The notes: generated from the letters alone by a model not told the origin. 64,000 nucleotides of DNA from Tropicimonas sp. IMCC34043 (GCF_003390845.1 NZ_QMEK01000007.1:1-64000); one strand, 5' to 3'. Shown: positions 25,069 to 33,646, counted from the first letter of the stretch. Made by a program: numbers and translations.

Positions 25069-26014
25069 TACCGACACCGCAGGCGACGACGCCTTTTCGA
25101 TCCTGCTGGCGCTCAAGGCGCCGCAGGTCACGCTCGAGGCGATCACCATCTGCAATGGCAATGTCGATTTCCTGCAGCAGGCGGAAAACGCGCTCTATAC
25201 GCTCGAGGTTGCGGGCGCAGGCGGCAAGGTGCCGGTCTATCTCGGCTGTCCCAGACCGATGCTGCGCAAGCCCGTCGATGCCACCGAATTCTTCGGTGAA
25301 GACGGGATGAGCGACGCCGGTTTCCCGAAGGCGCGCCAGCGCCCCGAACCGGACCATGCCGTCGACCGGATCATCGATCTGGTGATGTCGAACCCCGGCG
25401 AGATCGAAATCATCGCCCAGGCGCCGCTGACCAATATCGCCGCCGCCTATGTCAAGGAGCCGCGGATCGCGCAGGCGCTGAAGCACCTGTGGGTGATGGG
25501 CGGCACAGACAATGCGCTTGGCAACACCACGCCCGCGTCCGAGTTCAATTTCTATTGCGACCCCGAGGCGGCGAAGATCGTCGTCAACGCGGGCTTTGCG
25601 CTGACGCTGTCGACCTGGACGCTGACGATGACCTCGGGCCTGTTGCCCGACCCCGCGCTGCGCCGGATCGAGGCCATGGACACGGCGCTGTCGCGGTTCT
25701 TCCTGCGGATCTCGCAGGCGCCCTTCAAGCGCACCGCGATGCGCTATGGCCGTCCGCTCAGCACCCATCCCGACAGCCTGACCTGCGCCTGCGCCATCGA
25801 CCCGAGCGTCATGCTCGAGGCCGCCGACTGCCTTGTCGATGTCGAGACCCAGGGCGAGCTGACCCGTGCCTATTCCTCGGTCTGCACGCCCCTGACGCCC
25901 GCCGAGGCCGAGATCGACAAGCTCTGGTACGCCGATCCGCCGAATGCGCGGGTGATCCGCCGCGCCGACACCGACCGTTTCGCCGAGATGCTGATCGCAG
26001 CCCTCGCCGACTGA
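25052..26014 (+). CDS. Inosine/uridine-preferring type nucleoside hydrolase
   Basis: 320 residues. The calcium-binding N-terminal motif of the family is present: IIDTDTAGDDAF, with Asp at 6, 8, 12 and 13 (D-x-D-x3-DD). Also typical are AQAPLTNIA, HLWVMGGT and the EFNFYCDPEAAKIV stretch, which corresponds to the FNxxxDPEAA motif. The enzyme cleaves the N-glycosidic bond of ribonucleosides to base plus ribose, probably in the cytoplasm since no signal peptide is seen. Placement directly behind an ECF importer suggests hydrolysis of the imported compound. Base specificity is not readable. Confidence 0.92.
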   Translation: MRLIIDTDTAGDDAFSILLALKAPQVTLEAITICNGNVDFLQQAENALYTLEVAGAGGKVPVYLGCPRPMLRKPVDATEFFGEDGMSDAGFPKARQRPEPDHAVDRIIDLVMSNPGEIEIIAQAPLTNIAAAYVKEPRIAQALKHLWVMGGTDNALGNTTPASEFNFYCDPEAAKIVVNAGFALTLSTWTLTMTSGLLPDPALRRIEAMDTALSRFFLRISQAPFKRTAMRYGRPLSTHPDSLTCACAIDPSVMLEAADCLVDVETQGELTRAYSSVCTPLTPAEAEIDKLWYADPPNARVIRRADTDRFAEMLIAALAD

Positions 26015-26030
26015 CCACAAGGAACGACCC

Positions 26031-27173
26031 ATGACCGAAGCCCTCAGCGGCCCCGAGCTGCGCAATCGCTATTTCGACAGGCTCTTCAACTCCGAAGGGC
26101 TGATCTGGATGGGGCAGAACACCAACCACATCCCGGCGCATCCGGCCGTGATCGCGGCCATGGTCGGCTCGATCCACAAGGGCGAATACAACGCCTATGC
26201 CCCGCCGCTCGGCTTTGAAAGCCTGCGCGCGGCCATCGTCGCCGACCTTGGCGTCGAGGGAACCGCCCTGGTGACCGAAGGCGGCGTGAACGCGCTTGCC
26301 ACGCTGTGCCGCGCGCGCTGCCGCCCCGGCACGACCTTCGTCACCTCGGATCCGTCCTGGAAATGGCCCGGCATGTTCGCCAGCCAGCAGGGCGCCGAGG
26401 TGGTGGAACTGCCGATCTTCGGCCCGGAGACGGGTTATAAACTGACGCCCGCGGCCTTGCAGGCGGCGGTCGATGAAAGCTGTGCGCTGATCTATCTGGT
26501 CGATCCGAACAACCCGCTTGGCACCACCTACAGCGCCGATGAAATCGCCGCCTTCTGCCAGATCGCGCGGTCGGTCGGGGCGCTGCTGGTGCATGACTGC
26601 ACCTATCGCGACTTTGCCCCGGGCCACACGCCCGCCTTGCGCATCGACCCCGAGGTGGCGGTCTGTTCGGTCAGCTTCTCGAAATGGCTGGGGCTTGCCG
26701 GGATGCGGATCGGCGCGCTGGTCGGTGCCCCGGCGCTGATCGGGGAATGCGCGGGCTTTGCCAGTTCGGTCCTTGGCGCCGGCGTCGTCGGCCAGCGCGC
26801 CGCCGAGGCCGGGCTGAAGGTCAAGGCCGAGTGGATGGAGACCGTGCTGCGCATCAACCGCACCAATCAGGAGATGATCCGCGCGGCGGTGGCCGCGGCA
26901 CCGGGCCTCGATCTGCTGGTCTGGCCCTCGCAGGCGAATTTCCTGTGCATCGGCACCGCAAGCTCCGGCGTCAGCCCCGAGGCGCTGGTCGAGGCCTATC
27001 GCCGCCGCGGCGTGATGATCCGGCAGGGCACCTATCACACGGCGCGTTTTGGCAAGGACTTCATCAAGGTCTCGACCACGGTCCCCGAGGATTGGGCGCA
27101 GACCTTCTGCAACCTGCTGCCCGAGACGATCGAGGAAGCACGCGGGATCGATACGGTCCCGGCGCTGTTCTGA
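26031..27173 (+). CDS. PLP-dependent aminotransferase (class I/II)
   Basis: 380 residues, fold type I. The PLP-binding Lys lies in SFSKWLGLAGMRIG; the cofactor-anchoring Asn is in DPNNPLGTTYS and the Asp in VHDCTYRDF. The region KGEYNAYAPPLGFESLRAAI corresponds to the substrate/dimer segment. Members include aspartate- and histidinol-phosphate-type aminotransferases; specificity is open. The ATG at 26031 follows AAGGAACG. In this operon it may remove or exchange an amino group on a breakdown product. Confidence 0.88.
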   Translation: MTEALSGPELRNRYFDRLFNSEGLIWMGQNTNHIPAHPAVIAAMVGSIHKGEYNAYAPPLGFESLRAAIVADLGVEGTALVTEGGVNALATLCRARCRPGTTFVTSDPSWKWPGMFASQQGAEVVELPIFGPETGYKLTPAALQAAVDESCALIYLVDPNNPLGTTYSADEIAAFCQIARSVGALLVHDCTYRDFAPGHTPALRIDPEVAVCSVSFSKWLGLAGMRIGALVGAPALIGECAGFASSVLGAGVVGQRAAEAGLKVKAEWMETVLRINRTNQEMIRAAVAAAPGLDLLVWPSQANFLCIGTASSGVSPEALVEAYRRRGVMIRQGTYHTARFGKDFIKVSTTVPEDWAQTFCNLLPETIEEARGIDTVPALF

Positions 27174-27184
27174 GGAGAATGACG

Positions 27185-28063
27185 ATGTATGTGACCGCGC
27201 GCGACGGTGTGAAGCTTTATCTCGAAGAGGCGGGCCAGGGCACGCCGATCCTGTTCATCCACGAATTCGGCGGCAACCATGACGCATGGGAGCCGCAGAT
27301 GCGCCGCTTTGCCCGCCGCCATCGCTGCATCACCTATGCCGCGCGCGGCTATGCCCCCTCGGACATTCCCGGCGATCTCGACAGCTATTCTCAGCGGATC
27401 GCGGCCGAGGATGCGCTTGCGGTGCTCGATGGCCTCAAGATCGACAAGGCGCATGTGGTCGGGCTGTCGATGGGCGGGTTTGCGGCCGCGCATCTGGGCC
27501 TGATCGCGCCCGACCGCGCGCTGTCGCTGACCATCGCCGGAACCGGATATGGCGCCGAAAAGGAGTTCGAAGACTATTTCCGCGGTGTCTCGCTGGCCGT
27601 TGCCGACAGTTTCGAGACCATGGGCGCCAAGGCGTTCTCGCGGATCTATGCCGAGGGGGCAAGCCGGGTGCAGTTCCAGAACAAGGACCCGCGCGGCTGG
27701 GCCGAGTTCGCAGACCGGCTGTCGCGCCATTCCGACACCGGTGCCGCGCTGACCATGCGCGGGGTGCAGGCGCGCCGCCCGTCGCTGTACGATCTGGCCG
27801 AGGAATTTGCCGCGATGCAGGTGCCGACGCTGGTGATGACGGGCGACGAGGACGACCACTGCCTGCAGACCGGCATATTCCTGAAAAAGACCATTCCCGC
27901 CTGCGGCCTCGCGGTCTTTCCCAAGACCGGGCACACCCTGAACCTGGAAGAACCCGAGCTGTTCAATTCCCTGCTGGCCGAGTTCCTCGCGCAGGTCGAG
28001 GCCGGGGCCTGGACCGGGCGCGACCCCCGCGCCGATCCCGGTCAGGTGATGCGCACGAAATGA
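27185..28063 (+). CDS. Alpha/beta-fold hydrolase
   Basis: 292 residues. Nucleophile elbow GLSMGGFAA, oxyanion region IHEFGGNHDAW, acid in TGDEDDHC and catalytic His in GHTLNLEEPE make a complete Ser-Asp-His triad. The ATG at 27185 is preferred over one 6 bases earlier, because AGGAG (27173-27177) then has a 7-base spacing. No signal peptide. Relatives include esterases, lactonases and small amidases such as aminoacrylate or acetamidomethylene-succinate hydrolases; which applies is unknown. It overlaps the M20 gene by ATGA. Confidence 0.87.
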   Translation: MYVTARDGVKLYLEEAGQGTPILFIHEFGGNHDAWEPQMRRFARRHRCITYAARGYAPSDIPGDLDSYSQRIAAEDALAVLDGLKIDKAHVVGLSMGGFAAAHLGLIAPDRALSLTIAGTGYGAEKEFEDYFRGVSLAVADSFETMGAKAFSRIYAEGASRVQFQNKDPRGWAEFADRLSRHSDTGAALTMRGVQARRPSLYDLAEEFAAMQVPTLVMTGDEDDHCLQTGIFLKKTIPACGLAVFPKTGHTLNLEEPELFNSLLAEFLAQVEAGAWTGRDPRADPGQVMRTK

Positions 28064-29304
28064 CCGCAGGGCAGCCCGACATCGACCCTGACCGGCTCTG
28101 GGCACGGCTGATGCGGATGGCCGAGATCGGCGGATTTCCGGGCGGCGGGGTGAACCGGCAGGCGCTGAGCGATCAGGACCACGCCGCCTGGCGCCAGATG
28201 CTCGACTGGGCGGCGCCGCTCGGGCTGGAACCTGCGACAGACGCCGCGGCGAACCTGTTTCTGACCCTGCCCGGGCGGGACCGCGCGCTGCCGCCGGTCC
28301 TGATCGGCTCGCATCTGGACAGCCAGCCGACCGGCGGGCGGTTCGACGGGGTGTTCGGCGTGCTCGCGTCCCTCGAGACGGTCGAGGCGCTGGCCCGCGC
28401 GGGCCTCTGGCCGCGGCGCGACATCGCGGTCGTGGCCTGGATGAACGAGGAAGGCTCGCGCTTTGCGCCCGGCATGATGGGGTCAGAATATTTCGCGGGC
28501 GTGCGCGGGATTGCCGCGATCCGGGACGCGCGGGACGCCGAAGGCGCGATCTGCGGGGCCGAGATCGACCGCCTCCACGCGGCCTTTCCCGCGGTCCCCC
28601 TGCGCGCGCCGTTCGTGCCCACAGCCTATATCGAGCCGCATATCGAACAGGGACCCGAGCTGGAGGCCGCGGGCGTGCCGATCGGCGTCGTTTCGGGCAT
28701 TCAGGGCAAGGTCACCTGCGAGGTGACGCTGATCGGGCAGCGCGGCCATGCCGGCACCGCGCCGATGGCGGGGCGCAAGGATGCGGTCATGGCCTTTGCC
28801 CGCGTCGCAACGGCCTTGCAGGACCACATGCTGCAGGCCGACCCCGGCATCCGGTTCACCATCGGCCGGGTCGAGGTGCACCCGAACGCGCCATCGGTGG
28901 TGGCGGGCGAGGTGGTGTTCCGCATCGACCTGCGCCACCCCTCGAATGACGTGCTCGACGCCGCGGCGGAAGTGATCGCGCCCATCGTTGCGCAAGGCGC
29001 CCTGCCCTGCGCCGGGACGGTCCGGGTTCTGGTCCACGCGCCCTCGAACGATTTCGACCCGGATCTGTGCGCGCGTCTCGCGGCGGCGGCGGGCGGGCGC
29101 GACATCGGGTTTCGTCCCATGGCCTCGGCCGCCGGGCATGACGCGCGTCATCTGGCGGCGATCTGCCCTTCGGCGATGTTCTTCATTCCCTGCAAGGACG
29201 GGATCAGCCACGATCCGGCGGAAAGCGCCACCCCCGCCGATGTTGCCGCCGGCGCGCAGGTGCTGCTCGATACCGTGCTGGCGCTGGCGGAACAGGCGCC
29301 ATGA
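28060..29304 (+). CDS. M20 family hydrolase, N-carbamoyl-amino-acid/allantoate amidohydrolase type
   Basis: 414 residues. The binuclear metal site is visible in IGSHLDSQP, GRFDGVFGVLA and MNEEGSRF; the dimerisation (lid) domain has IEQGPELEAAGVPIGVV and GQRGHAGTAPM; a late AGHDARH supplies the last ligand. These are the marks of the hydantoinase/carbamoylase amidase group (AllC, beta-ureidopropionase, L-N-carbamoylase), which hydrolyses a ureido or amide C-N bond. It overlaps both neighbours by ATGA. It likely opens or deamidates a late intermediate of the pathway. Confidence 0.9.
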   Translation: MTAGQPDIDPDRLWARLMRMAEIGGFPGGGVNRQALSDQDHAAWRQMLDWAAPLGLEPATDAAANLFLTLPGRDRALPPVLIGSHLDSQPTGGRFDGVFGVLASLETVEALARAGLWPRRDIAVVAWMNEEGSRFAPGMMGSEYFAGVRGIAAIRDARDAEGAICGAEIDRLHAAFPAVPLRAPFVPTAYIEPHIEQGPELEAAGVPIGVVSGIQGKVTCEVTLIGQRGHAGTAPMAGRKDAVMAFARVATALQDHMLQADPGIRFTIGRVEVHPNAPSVVAGEVVFRIDLRHPSNDVLDAAAEVIAPIVAQGALPCAGTVRVLVHAPSNDFDPDLCARLAAAAGGRDIGFRPMASAAGHDARHLAAICPSAMFFIPCKDGISHDPAESATPADVAAGAQVLLDTVLALAEQAP

Positions 29305-30161
29305 GCCGGCGGATCGCGCTCCTGTCCAATTGCCTGGCGAACCAGAACGCCAAGGTCGCGGAATACGAGGTCTGCCCCGGCGCCGTGGTGCCGCTGCTCG
29401 ATCTGCTGCGGACCGCAGGCTTCACGATCCAGCAGATGCCCTGCCCCGAAATGACGTTTCTGGGCTGCAGCCGCTGGTGGCAGGTGCGCGAGCAATACGA
29501 CACCCCCGGCTATCGCCGCCATTGCCGGCTGGTCGCGGGATCGGTCGCCGACGTTCTGGAACGCACCTGCGCCGATGGCTGCGACGATCTGGTGCTGCTC
29601 GGCGTCGACGGCTCGCCGTCGAGCGGCGTGACGACGACCGACCACGGCACCGGCTGGGGCGGGCGGCCCGGGGCGCGCGAGGTCTCGCTGGTCGCGGGAA
29701 AAGGGGTCTGGATCGAGGTGCTGGAACAGGTGCTGCGCGCGCGCGGCCTGCCCGTGCCGCGGGTGATCGGCATCGGCACCGAACTGCCGGGCTATGCGCC
29801 AGTGGCCGAGATGGCGCGGCTTGCCGGGTTCCTCGGGCTGGCAGAGGTCGGCGGCGGCGGCCACGCCATCGACCCCGAACGCGGGCGGCGCATCCTGATC
29901 GTGCCTGACGCGGCGCTGTCGCAGCCCGGCGCAACTGCCGGCTTCGAGGCAGCCGGCTGGGGGCTGCTGCAACTGCCGCCCGCCGGGCTGTCCCCCGAGG
30001 CGGCGCACCTCGCGCGCGACCTCGTTGCCGATCAGGCCGAGGATTACCGCCGGAACGGATACCGCGTCGCGGTTCTTGCCGGACCTGAAAGCGATCTGTT
30101 CGCCCGGCACATGATCGACCGCGGCCTTGCCCCGTTCGAGGTTCTGGCCGAGGGCGTTTGA
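29301..30161 (+). CDS. TudS-like putative desulfidase (DUF523-related), one ligand Cys replaced
   Basis: 286 residues. The N-terminal half resembles the DUF523/TudS thiouracil-desulfidase group: Cys11 in LLSNCLANQNAKV, a CPE motif (C48) and an RWWxxREQYDTPGY stretch. TudS proteins bind a [4Fe-4S] cluster with three cysteines, the third in an SPSCG motif; here that motif reads SPSSG (Ser108). Other cysteines (C25, C56, C75, C90, C94) could substitute, or the cluster may be lost. As the last gene of the cluster, overlapping the amidase by ATGA, it hints at a sulfur-containing substrate. The family call is from memory of motifs and should be tested by a profile search. Confidence 0.65.
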   Translation: MSRRIALLSNCLANQNAKVAEYEVCPGAVVPLLDLLRTAGFTIQQMPCPEMTFLGCSRWWQVREQYDTPGYRRHCRLVAGSVADVLERTCADGCDDLVLLGVDGSPSSGVTTTDHGTGWGGRPGAREVSLVAGKGVWIEVLEQVLRARGLPVPRVIGIGTELPGYAPVAEMARLAGFLGLAEVGGGGHAIDPERGRRILIVPDAALSQPGATAGFEAAGWGLLQLPPAGLSPEAAHLARDLVADQAEDYRRNGYRVAVLAGPESDLFARHMIDRGLAPFEVLAEGV

Positions 30162-30181
30162 GCGCTCCCGGCCGGACCCCT

Positions 30182-30892
30182 TCAGGCGGCCGCTGTTTTC
30201 TTGGCGAGGTACTCGGCCCATTTCATCTCGGGATTGTCGAGCCAATCCCTGGCGTAATAGGGCACCAGCGGCTTATAGGCGTCGAAGACACGCCGCAGGT
30301 CGAGGACCGCATCGCCGCCCTCTTCCGGCAGCGGATTGGCCATGTCGACACGAATGTCGATCAGCGGCCGATCCGTGTCTGGCGCACAGACGATGAGGCC
30401 CGCGGATCTCTGACCGATGATCTCGCCGCCGGCGGCATATCCCGCCTCGATGGCGCGAACCAGACGCTCCATGAAATCGGTGCCGGTCTCGGCGGCAAAA
30501 CTGTCATGGATGGCGTCGACGACCTGCGACCCGGCCAGACCGTTGCCCATCGCGACGAAGCCCTCGCCGACACGGTGCCCGGTCCAGGCGGCACCCTTCG
30601 ACGGGCTGTGGGCGATGGCGCGTCCATCGGCGGTGACGATGCCCACCTGGCGATAGTCGAAGAACGGGTCCTTCTGGGCCAGCGCGCCCAGGATCTGTTC
30701 GGGCGACCAGCCGCGGGCGGCCAGATCGAGGCCGGCCAGCCCATGGCGCCAGTCGGAATGACATTGCGACGAGATTGCCGCGACACCGCCCCGGACATGC
30801 GGGCAGCGCGAGGCGACCCCGAGCGGGCTGGTGGCAAGACAGACGCCGAGCCACCGGGTCTCGGGGTCGCGGGCAACGATGGTGAAGGTCAC
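30182..30892 (-). CDS. DUF1028 family protein
   Basis: 236 residues. The start MTFTIVARDPETRWLGVCLAT and the later GNGLAG and RVDMANPLPEEGG stretches are typical of DUF1028, a group predicted to have an Ntn-hydrolase-like fold and often found beside peptidases, amidases and hydantoinases. No biochemical function is established that I know of. It is convergent with the 19-gene cluster (20 bases apart) and lies 33 bases after a second DUF1028 gene, so the pair is probably co-transcribed from the divergent region at 32.1-32.5 kb. Confidence 0.85.
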   Translation of the reverse strand: MTFTIVARDPETRWLGVCLATSPLGVASRCPHVRGGVAAISSQCHSDWRHGLAGLDLAARGWSPEQILGALAQKDPFFDYRQVGIVTADGRAIAHSPSKGAAWTGHRVGEGFVAMGNGLAGSQVVDAIHDSFAAETGTDFMERLVRAIEAGYAAGGEIIGQRSAGLIVCAPDTDRPLIDIRVDMANPLPEEGGDAVLDLRRVFDAYKPLVPYYARDWLDNPEMKWAEYLAKKTAAA

Positions 30893-30925
30893 GGGGCAGG
30901 ACTCCTGTTGATGCGTGAAAGGCGG

Positions 30926-31624
30926 TCAGAACGGTTGCGGCGCCACCGACCGGGTGGCGTAGATGTCGACCAGCGGCAGGTAGGCGGTGTAAAGCCGGCG
31001 CAGGTCGGCAAGGCCGTTTCCGCCCTCGGTGACGGGTTGCGTCGGCATGTCGACGCGCAGGTCGATCTGGCTTTCCGCGCGTGGGGCCCGCACCAGAAGC
31101 GACCCCGACACGATGGGAAAGCTGTCGCCGAGCGAGGCCTTCACCGCCTCGAGCGCCAGCAGCAGCCGCTCGGCGATCGGCTGGTCCGCGGCCTCGGCAT
31201 AGGCCGCCGCGGCCAGTTCCAGCGGCGCGCCCTCCTCCGGCAACCCGTTGCCGAGGCTGAGGAAATTCTCGCCGATGTGATGCCCGGCGCGGCCGCGCGT
31301 CATGCTGCCGGTATAGGCCGCAACCAGCCCGTCGACGCGGATGATGCCGATCTGGCGGTATTCCAGCCAGCGGTCGTGCTGGCGCAGCGCCTCGAGCACC
31401 TCGGCCGAGGTCAGCCCGCAGCGGATCAGGTCGAGCGCCAGCGGACCCACCTTGAGGTTGGTGAATCCCTGACTGGTCAGCGCGGCACGCTCGGTGTCGA
31501 TGTGCGGACAGCGCGAGCCGATGGCAATCGAGCTTGAGGCAAGCGCAATCCCCAGCGCGCCGGTCGCGGGCTCGCAGGCCAGCACGCTCAGCATGGTCCC
31601 TTCGTGGGTCAGGTCGATATTCAT
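30926..31624 (-). CDS. DUF1028 family protein (second copy)
   Basis: 232 residues. LSVLACEPATGALGIALASSS, then ALTSQGFTN, LSLGNGLPEEGAP and RVDMPTQPVTEGG, match the same family as the downstream gene. The two share the family pattern but are clearly diverged, so this is an old pair rather than a recent duplication. The ATG at 31624 overlaps the HTH gene stop by four bases; an ATG ten codons in (31594) would give an N-terminus more like the family. Function unknown; partner in a two-subunit hydrolase is one possibility. Confidence 0.83.
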   Translation of the reverse strand: MNIDLTHEGTMLSVLACEPATGALGIALASSSIAIGSRCPHIDTERAALTSQGFTNLKVGPLALDLIRCGLTSAEVLEALRQHDRWLEYRQIGIIRVDGLVAAYTGSMTRGRAGHHIGENFLSLGNGLPEEGAPLELAAAAYAEAADQPIAERLLLALEAVKASLGDSFPIVSGSLLVRAPRAESQIDLRVDMPTQPVTEGGNGLADLRRLYTAYLPLVDIYATRSVAPQPF

Positions 31625-32097
31625 TTGCCGTCCCCCTTGCGCCGTGCCCGGGCCTCTTCGAGGAAGCTCTCGATCACGCCTTCCGCCAGTTTCCGGATCA
31701 ACGCCTCCATGCGCGCCTGCGCCACCGGATCGTCGAGATCCGGCAGCGCCAGCGAAAAGCCGTCATGGGCATGGGTGTAGACATCCGAGGCGCGGTCGGG
31801 ATGCGCCGCGACATAGGCTTCGAGGAACACGCGTTCCTCCTCGGCGGTCAGCACTCCGAGCCGCAGGATCGCCCGCACCTGCGCCGCCGAGATCGCCAGA
31901 TCATAGGCCGGGCTGGTGATCTGGGTCACGAAGCTGCGGGTATGACCAAGCGCCTCGGCAAAGGCCTGACGTGCCCCCGGGCCGCGACGTTTCAGGAACG
32001 TCTGCAGCAGCAGCTTGTAGCGGCGAACCGGCATCAGCTCGTCGAAGAGTTCAAAGGAGCGGCCGTTCGAATGGGACGGAGTCTTGGCTTTGGTCAT
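31621..32097 (-). CDS. Small HTH-type protein, probable regulator of the DUF1028/hydantoinase locus
   Basis: 158 residues from the ATG at 32097 (MTKAKTPSHS); the frame is open to 32229 without a better start, and no good ribosome-binding site is visible. The segment GPGARQAFAEALGHTRSFVTQI looks like a Cro-type helix-turn-helix, followed by AQVRAILRLGVLTAEEERVFLEAY and a charged C-terminus. I recognise no named family. It precedes and overlaps the DUF1028 gene by ATGA and is divergent from the branched-chain-type importer, the usual place for a local regulator. Confidence 0.6.
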   Translation of the reverse strand: MTKAKTPSHSNGRSFELFDELMPVRRYKLLLQTFLKRRGPGARQAFAEALGHTRSFVTQITSPAYDLAISAAQVRAILRLGVLTAEEERVFLEAYVAAHPDRASDVYTHAHDGFSLALPDLDDPVAQARMEALIRKLAEGVIESFLEEARARRKGDGK

Positions 32098-32487
32098 GCC
32101 CGGATTTGAAGCGATCCCGGAGACAGTTTCAAGAGAAATGTTTAGTTGGCCCGAAGCGAGATGCGAGGGTGTAGTGGCTCCATCCGGTCCATTCAGGGGC
32201 CATTCGACCACGGGGGCGGTCCGGGACAACCGGGTCGAATCGAGGGGATTCGCGTATTTCCGGCCAGAATACCGCGGGAATCACGCCATTGGACGCGATG
32301 CCTGCACATTTTTTATGCACAGCACCGGCGATTTCAGGGTTTCGCACGGTATGTGACATTTTTCCTTTGATCGCCATTTCGTTTAGCTTCTAAATTTTCT
32401 GACATACCACGCCAACCTGCATGCTCGCTCGCTTCCTCTCTCCTTCCAGCCTCGTTCCTCCCTCCCTCAAGCCTCAGGACAGCATTC
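32098..32487. promoter_or_regulatory. Divergent control region (HTH/DUF1028 genes versus ABC-hydantoinase operon)
   Basis: A 390-base gene-free stretch with a local AT-rich part. Plus-strand promoter candidate: TTGATC (32367-32372), 18-base spacer, TAAATT (32391-32396). Inverted arms GGTATGT (32348-32354) and ACATACC (32402-32408) flank this promoter at a distance and could be regulator sites. TGCACA occurs twice around a T-run near 32305-32325. The leader from about 32424 to 32468 is almost all pyrimidine (CTCGCTCGC and repeated CTC/TTCC), and an AGGA lies 8 bases before the ATG at 32488. Confidence 0.4.
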
Positions 32488-33612
32488 ATGAAGAGACCTG
32501 CCTTTCTTGCTGCGGCGGCCCTTGCGGCCCTCGTCGGAACCAGTTCCCACGCCCAGTCCACAGACCCGATCGTGATCGGGCTGTTCGGCCCGATGTCGGG
32601 GGAACGCTCGGCACTTGGCGCGCGGTTCAAGGACGCCGCCTCGATGTATGTCGACGAGGTCAACGCCGCCGGCGGCATCGATGGCCGCGACCTTGAACTG
32701 ATGATCGAAGACAGCCGCGGCGCCCCGCGCGAGGCTGCCAACATCGCTCAGAAGTTTGCCAGCGACCCCGCCGTGATGGCGGTGATCGGCGGACAGACCT
32801 CGACCGAATCGATGGCCGCGGGTCCGATCCTCGCCGAGGCCTCGCTGGCGCAGGTCGCGCCGACCGCGGGCCATCCCGATTATGTCAAGATCAGCCCCTA
32901 TCAGTTCCGCACGACGCCGACCCATGCCTCGATGGTCGATCCCCATGTCGACCTGCTGATCGACAAGATGGGCATGAACAAGATCGCCATCGTCTATTTC
33001 AAGGACGACTGGGGCATGGTCACCAACAAGATGGTCGGCGAACGGCTGAGCGAACGTGGCGCCGAGGTGGTGCTGTCGGAAGCGATGATCCCCGAGACCC
33101 GCGATTTCCGCCCCCTGGTGACCAAGATCCTGGCCGCCAAGCCCGACGGCGTGTTCCTGGTCAGCCATTATGCGGAATCGGCGCTGTTCATGCAGCAGCT
33201 TCGTCAGGCCGACCCCGACCTGAAGGTCGCCGGCACCGACACGCTGAACGACCCCAAGTTCATCGAGCTTGCCGGCGGCGCCGCCGAAGGCGTGGTGATG
33301 CCGACGCCGTTCCTGGCATCCGCCCCGGCGGCGATCGAGTTCACCAAGAGCTATCGCGCCAAGTTCGACACCGACCCGAACTATTACTCGGCCTTCACCT
33401 GGGACGCGATGCTGATCGTCACCACCGCGATCCGCACCATCCTTGACGAGGGCAAGCCGCTGACCCGGCAGGCGATCCGCGACCAGATCGCAGATGCGCC
33501 CCCGCTGCAGGGCGTCAGCGGCACGCTGAAATACGAAGGCACCGGCGATCTGGGCGCGCGCGCGATCAGCTACATCGTCGTCAAGGGAGACGGCTACCAG
33601 CCCTTCGAGTGA
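32488..33612 (+). CDS. Branched-chain-amino-acid-type ABC transporter binding protein (LivJ/K-like)
   Basis: 374 residues. Sec signal peptide MKRPAFLAAAALAALVGTSSHA, with cleavage near HAQS. The mature protein begins IVIGLFGPMSGERSALG, typical of the periplasmic-binding-protein type I (Leu/Ile/Val) family, and continues with AVIGGQTSTESMAAGPI and YSAFTWDAMLIV. Members bind amino acids, amides, urea or aromatic acids. It heads an operon ending in hydantoinase/oxoprolinase genes, so a cyclic amide or imide is a reasonable guess. Confidence 0.92.
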   Translation: MKRPAFLAAAALAALVGTSSHAQSTDPIVIGLFGPMSGERSALGARFKDAASMYVDEVNAAGGIDGRDLELMIEDSRGAPREAANIAQKFASDPAVMAVIGGQTSTESMAAGPILAEASLAQVAPTAGHPDYVKISPYQFRTTPTHASMVDPHVDLLIDKMGMNKIAIVYFKDDWGMVTNKMVGERLSERGAEVVLSEAMIPETRDFRPLVTKILAAKPDGVFLVSHYAESALFMQQLRQADPDLKVAGTDTLNDPKFIELAGGAAEGVVMPTPFLASAPAAIEFTKSYRAKFDTDPNYYSAFTWDAMLIVTTAIRTILDEGKPLTRQAIRDQIADAPPLQGVSGTLKYEGTGDLGARAISYIVVKGDGYQPFE

Positions 33613-33646
33613 GGCTGCGCGTCAACATCCAGCACGTGAGGAAAAA

